From: Pseudomonas sihuiensis
GTDB lineage: Bacteria; Pseudomonadota; Gammaproteobacteria; Pseudomonadales; Pseudomonadaceae
Assembly: GCF_900106015.1 (NCBI RefSeq)
Contig: NZ_LT629797.1
Coordinates: 2,418,001-2,482,000 of the forward strand
Length of the DNA: 64,000 nt
Direction of reading: 5' to 3'
In this document: positions 60,723-64,000 of the stretch, piece after piece
Layout of the letters: every line of letters begins with the position of its first letter
Numbering within the stretch: the stretch's first letter is position 1
Translations under genes and position numbers: made by a program
Notes under the pieces: generated by a model
Database searches by the model: none
Told to the model about the DNA's origin: nothing
The model's input: only the letters and a program-made list of their open reading frames with translations

Positions 60723-61958
60723 ATGACCCTGTTCGATCCCCTTGTCCTGCCCAACGGTTCGACCCTGCCCAACCGCATTGCCAAGGCGGCGATGGAAGAG
60801 AACATGGCGGATGCCGACCACGCACCGTCCGAGCATCTGATGCGCCTCTATCAGGCCTGGGCCGAGGGCGGTGCCGGCCTGCTCATTTCCGGTAACGTGA
60901 TGGTCGACAGCCGCGCCATGACCGGCCCCGGCGGCGTGGTGCTGGAAGACGACACGCACCTGGCCCGATTCGAACGCTGGGCACGTATCGGCCGCGGCAA
61001 AGGGGCGCAATTCTGGCTGCAGATCAACCATCCCGGCCGGCAGATGCAGTCCAACCTGGGCCAGCCAACCTGGGCGCCTTCGGCCGTAGCGCTGGAGCTG
61101 GGCAACTTGTCCAAGCGTTTTGCCACGCCGCAGGAAATGACCCCGGCGGTGATTCAGGACGTGATCGAGCGCTTCACCCGCACCGCGCAGTTGGGCGAGC
61201 AGGCCGGCTTCACGGGCGTGGAAATCCACGCGGCGCACGGCTACCTGCTCAGCCAGTTCCTGTCGCCACTGACCAACCAGCGCAACGACCAATGGGGCGG
61301 CTCGCTGGAAAACCGCGCGCGCCTGCTGTTGGAGATCGTCAAGGCGGTGCGTGCCGTGGTGTCGCCGGGCTTCGCCGTGGCGGTCAAGCTCAACTCGGCA
61401 GACTTCCAGCGCGGCGGCTTCAGCGCCGAGGACGCGCAGCAGGTGGTACGCCTGCTCGACGGGCAGGGCGTGGATCTGGTCGAGTTGTCCGGTGGCAGCT
61501 ACGAAGCGCCGGCCATGCAGGGCCAGGCCCGCGATGGGCGCACCCTGGCGCGCGAAGCTTACTTCCTGGAATTCGCCCGTGAGATTCGTGCGGTGGCGAG
61601 CATGCCAGTCATGGTCACCGGCGGCATCCGCCGTGCACCGGTTGCACAACAGGTGCTGGATAGCGGCATCGAGATGGTCGGCATCGGCACGGCCCTGGCC
61701 ATCGACCCGAACCTGCCGCGCGACTGGCAGCTCGGCCTCGGCAGCGCTCCCCAGCTGCCGCCGATCACCTGGAACAACAAGGTGCTGGCCTCGCTGGCGA
61801 ACATGGCGGTGGTGAAGTACCAGCTGCACCAACTCAGCCAGGGCCGGGACTCCCAGCCCGGCGTATCACCCTTGTGGGCGCTAGTGACGCAGCAGGTGAA
61901 AGACCTCTTCCGTACTCGCCAATATCGCCGTCGGATGGCGCGGCGCGCGGTGCGGTAA
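60723..61958 (+). CDS. NADH:flavin oxidoreductase / Old Yellow Enzyme-family protein
   Basis: A 411-residue FMN TIM-barrel enzyme: FDPLVLPNGSTLPNRIAKAA, LQINHPGRQ, GVEIHAAHGYLLSQFLSP, NQRNDQWGGSLENRARLLLE and VTGGIRRAPVAQQVLDSGIE. OYE proteins reduce activated C=C bonds of electrophiles with NAD(P)H. The C-terminal ~40 residues (YQLHQLSQGRDSQPG onward) are basic and extend beyond the barrel. Likely electrophile-induced via the upstream MerR protein. Confidence 0.93.
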   Translation: MTLFDPLVLPNGSTLPNRIAKAAMEENMADADHAPSEHLMRLYQAWAEGGAGLLISGNVMVDSRAMTGPGGVVLEDDTHLARFERWARIGRGKGAQFWLQINHPGRQMQSNLGQPTWAPSAVALELGNLSKRFATPQEMTPAVIQDVIERFTRTAQLGEQAGFTGVEIHAAHGYLLSQFLSPLTNQRNDQWGGSLENRARLLLEIVKAVRAVVSPGFAVAVKLNSADFQRGGFSAEDAQQVVRLLDGQGVDLVELSGGSYEAPAMQGQARDGRTLAREAYFLEFAREIRAVASMPVMVTGGIRRAPVAQQVLDSGIEMVGIGTALAIDPNLPRDWQLGLGSAPQLPPITWNNKVLASLANMAVVKYQLHQLSQGRDSQPGVSPLWALVTQQVKDLFRTRQYRRRMARRAVR

Positions 61959-62286
61959 GCCCCCAGGAACCTCGGGTTTCAGCAGCCCGGCCAACCTGCG
62001 GCGCATGTTCAAGGCGCTGACCGGGTTGACCCCTGCGCAATATCGCCAGCAGTACGGGCGTCAGTAATACACAGAGACTTGAAACTGGGTTTCCTGCCAA
62101 TTCTCATCACTGAATATTTCAAGATGATTCAAAACGTCCCAGAAAGGAAACGACAAAACGAAAATCTCACCGTTCGTTGCATTAAAAGAACAGTCCTTTG
62201 CCAAATCCCCGGTTTAATAAGCTTGCTAACGAGGCGTATAAACGAACTGCGACATTTAGCCGCATTCGTATTACGAGGAGACAAGC
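61959..62286. other. Intergenic region with AraC remnant and AT-rich leader
   Basis: The first ~110 bp hold the 3' remnant of an AraC-type gene (61966-62067). The remaining ~220 bp are AT-rich and contain no recognisable gene; they probably carry the promoter of the 57-residue protein at 62287. Confidence 0.7.
61966..62067 (+). pseudogene. AraC-family regulator remnant (C-terminal HTH only)
   Basis: A frame reading SGFSSPANLRRMFKALTGLT then PAQYRQQYGRQ and a stop at 62065-62067 matches the last helix-turn-helix of FtrA/GlxA-type AraC proteins. Nothing upstream continues it; the preceding sequence belongs to the OYE gene. It is what is left of a deleted regulator. Confidence 0.75.
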
Positions 62287-62460
62287 ATGAACGTGATCGT
62301 GCATGAACGTGACAGCGAACATCTTTCCCGTGAAGCCCGTGCCATGGGGATGGTGGCCTGGGATGTGATCCAGAATGGAGAGCTGGTCGGTATCTTCCCG
62401 TCCCAGGACGAAGCCGATGCCTACCGCAAAGCGCTGGAAGACGCGCAGCCGCAAGGATAA
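62287..62460 (+). CDS. Small hypothetical protein (57 aa)
   Basis: ATG 62287 to TAA 62458-62460, starting MNVIVHERDSEHLSREARAM with a GAGGAGAC ribosome site. The centre (GMVAWDVIQNGELVGIFPSQ, then DEADAYRKALEDA) resembles a small beta-hairpin plus helix domain. No family recognised. A palindromic hairpin follows seven bases downstream. Confidence 0.7.
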   Translation: MNVIVHERDSEHLSREARAMGMVAWDVIQNGELVGIFPSQDEADAYRKALEDAQPQG

Positions 62461-62466
62461 GCAGAG

Positions 62467-62498
62467 GCTGTTGCCGTTTCGATCGAAACGGCAACAGC
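62467..62498. terminator. Perfect 32-bp palindrome, probable bidirectional terminator
   Basis: GCTGTTGCCGTTTCG pairs with CGAAACGGCAACAGC around AT. It lies between two convergent genes. No strong T-run is present on either side, so termination is inferred from position. Confidence 0.65.
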
Positions 62499-62511
62499 TT
62501 CAGACAAGCGC

Positions 62512-62796
62512 TCAGCCCAGCGCACCCTGCGCCCTCAGCCGAGCCACCGAAACTACCCCGCCAGCAGGCCGCAAGCCCCGACAATCGCTCGACGGCCAAT
62601 AACGCAGGCACCGCACCACCTGCTGCCAGAACCTCGAGCGTTCAGGTGCATACCTCGGCAACTCGCGCGGCAGTAACAACTGCGATGCCAGATAGCCGAC
62701 CTCCATTTCGTCGTGCTCGTGACTCCCAGGCGAGCTGCGTGCATCGCCTGCTTCAACATCAGCCCAGACGTAACGACGTTCAGATCGAATGTTCAT
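62512..62796 (-). CDS. Hypothetical protein
   Basis: A 94-residue frame starting MNIRSERRYVWADVEAGDAR, with HEHDEMEVGYLASQLLLPRE in the centre and an Arg-rich C-terminus. No family recognised. It begins 13 bp after the stop of the reductase gene on the same strand, suggesting co-transcription; the real start could be different. Confidence 0.55.
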   Translation of the reverse strand: MNIRSERRYVWADVEAGDARSSPGSHEHDEMEVGYLASQLLLPRELPRYAPERSRFWQQVVRCLRYWPSSDCRGLRPAGGVVSVARLRAQGALG

Positions 62797-62809
62797 CAGT
62801 TCGGCCCTC

Positions 62810-64000
62810 TTACAGATCAAGTACCAGGGGCTGCACGCCATCTTCACCCTGTGCCGGCACCGCGCAGCAGATCAGCACACTATCGCCTTCCGGCAGCTCG
62901 GCTGGCGGGGTCGGGTAATGCACCTGGCCGCTGATCAGGCGCGTCTTGCAGGTGCCGCAGGAACCGCCACGGCAGCTGAATTCGGGCGTCAGGCCACGGT
63001 TTTCCGCCAGTTCCAGCAGGCTGCCACTGCCCGGCGTCCACCGCGCCTCCTTGCTCGAAGTGGTGAAGTACACCGGCACTGGCTCGGTTGCCGCTGGCGG
63101 CTGCACGAAGGTCGTCACCTGCCCATTCGTGCGACGCTTCAGTGTCGAGGGGCCAAACGCCTCGGCGTGGATGCGTGCATCGGCGATGTTCAGATCGCGC
63201 AAGCCATCGTAGATCGCCTGGGTAAAGGCGGCCGGGCCGCACAGATAGAAGTCGTAGTCGTCGAACGACAGCGCCGCCTTGATCTGCGCCAGCTCGATGC
63301 GCCCGTGCTGCTCGTAGTCGCGCCCGAGTACTGCGCCCTGCTCCGGCGCACTGAGTGCACGGTGAATCTTTAGCAAACCACCCGCGCGTTGAACCAGCTC
63401 ACGCAGCTCCGACTGAAACGGCAGGTCGCCCAGCGTCCGCGCGCCCTGGAAGAAATGGATGCGCCTGCCCTGCCCCAGCGCCACCTGCTCGCGCAGCATC
63501 GACAGCAACGGCGTGATACCGACGCCGGCACCGATCAACACCAGCGGGCGGTTGCTGTCACTGTTCAGGGTGAAGCTGCCCAGTGGAGGACGCACCTCCA
63601 GCACATCGCCGACCTGAACCTGTTCGTGCAGATGCCGCGAAACCACACCCTGCGCCTTGACGCTGATACGCAGTTGGCCGTCCGACGGCGCGCTGGACAG
63701 GCTGTAGGTGCGCAGCAGGGTGTCGCCCGTGGCGGTGGTGATGCGAATCGGCAGGTGCTGACCGGCGGCAAAGCGCGGCGCAGCGCCCTGCTCCGGCGCG
63801 AGCACGAACGAGCGAATATCGCTGCTCTCCTGCTGCAGGCTGAGCACGCGGCAGCGCTGCCACTGGTTGCGCTGCTCTCGTTCGCGCAGGCGCGCATCGG
63901 TTTCTGCCCAGGTGCCGGTCATCAGGCTGGTCGGCGCATATTCTTCGAAGGCCCAGCGCAGCGAAGTCGCGGCCGGGCGCAGCACCACCTGCTCGACGTC
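62810..64000 (-). CDS. FAD/NAD(P)-binding oxidoreductase with C-terminal 2Fe-2S ferredoxin domain (5' end outside window)
   Basis: The frame is open to the right window edge, so the start is not seen. Visible domains: FAD-binding barrel (LPIRITTATGDTLLRTYSLS, the RxYS motif), NAD-binding (VLIGAGVGITPLLSMLREQV; YDFYLCGPAAFTQAIYDGL) and a plant-type ferredoxin (EFSCRGGSCGTCKTRLISG with a final Cys in LICCAVP). This order matches flavin reductases that pass electrons from NAD(P)H to a partner oxygenase or to FMN. Related pseudomonad proteins carry an N-terminal pyridoxamine-oxidase-like domain, which could be in the missing part. Confidence 0.9.
   Translation of the reverse strand, partial: DVEQVVLRPAATSLRWAFEEYAPTSLMTGTWAETDARLREREQRNQWQRCRVLSLQQESSDIRSFVLAPEQGAAPRFAAGQHLPIRITTATGDTLLRTYSLSSAPSDGQLRISVKAQGVVSRHLHEQVQVGDVLEVRPPLGSFTLNSDSNRPLVLIGAGVGITPLLSMLREQVALGQGRRIHFFQGARTLGDLPFQSELRELVQRAGGLLKIHRALSAPEQGAVLGRDYEQHGRIELAQIKAALSFDDYDFYLCGPAAFTQAIYDGLRDLNIADARIHAEAFGPSTLKRRTNGQVTTFVQPPAATEPVPVYFTTSSKEARWTPGSGSLLELAENRGLTPEFSCRGGSCGTCKTRLISGQVHYPTPPAELPEGDSVLICCAVPAQGEDGVQPLVLDL

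Noticed and set aside
62079..62306. 75-codon plus-strand frame in the AT-rich leader
   Set aside because: It overlaps the better supported 57-residue gene, has no ribosome site and looks like non-coding AT-rich translation.

Overview
The window is a 64 kb chromosomal segment from a gammaproteobacterium, almost certainly a Pseudomonas. The evidence is high-GC coding sequence with third-position G/C, REP repeats of the GTAGGAGCCGGCTTGCCGGCGAT type, class Ia nrdA/nrdB, ecotin, MdaB, RlhA-type U32 protein, CvfB, a PhnD-type 'selenate' ABC transporter and a MucR-like MHYT-GGDEF-EAL protein. The species cannot be fixed from the sequence alone; a P. mendocina/oleovorans-like lineage is my impression only. 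Both ends cut genes: nrdA on the left and an FAD/2Fe-2S reductase on the right.

Layout. 1-3.4 kb: nrdA (3' part) and nrdB, which has its own promoter and a perfect LexA-type box. 3.4-6.6 kb: an AT-rich island with a DUF4062 gene split by an IS3-family element, followed by nearly 1 kb of non-coding repeats, including a ~580 bp imperfect inverted repeat with a 17-bp-stem hairpin at its centre. 6.6-16.7 kb: a cysteine-hydrolase homologue, small conserved proteins, a diguanylate cyclase, GNAT, LysR/azoreductase pair, methyltransferase, a secreted protein made of ten invariant 13-residue repeats, cupin, an ecotin with a lipobox, HDOD protein and an XRE/BRO-N divergent pair. 16.7-31.3 kb: housekeeping genes (SEC-C protein, RlhA-like, MdaB, CAP protein, PpiC, DUF1003, EamA and TauE transporters, YebC paralogue, Nudix) and two further GGDEF proteins. 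31.4-34.7 kb: a compact FHA / Ser-Thr kinase / PP2C operon. 34.8-41.4 kb: GNAT, GGDEF, tRNA-Thr(CGT), CvfB, PQQ sugar dehydrogenase, solute-binding protein, MDR oxidoreductase. 41.6-46.1 kb: a 723-residue tubulin/FtsZ-superfamily protein directly upstream of a MHYT-GGDEF-EAL protein; this is the most unusual locus. 46.2-51.2 kb: hydroxypyruvate isomerase / tartronate semialdehyde reductase pair and a four-gene ABC importer. 51.4-57 kb: lipoprotein, IS1182-family element, small conserved proteins, PhyH-type dioxygenase. 56.8-64 kb: AraC/SDR pair, a zone of decayed genes (headless LysR, solute-binding protein with an in-frame stop, AraC tail), a MerR regulator with a mer-like promoter in front of an Old Yellow Enzyme gene, and the edge reductase.

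Working together: five proteins act in cyclic-di-GMP metabolism, four of the five GGDEF domains having an RxxD inhibitory site. The kinase, phosphatase and FHA protein form one signalling module. AzoR, MdaB, OYE and MDR proteins give a redox/quinone and electrophile detoxification theme, each of AzoR and OYE sitting beside a likely dedicated regulator. The island at 3.4-6.6 kb and the zone at 58.5-62.1 kb are the accessory or decaying parts; the rest looks like ordinary chromosome.
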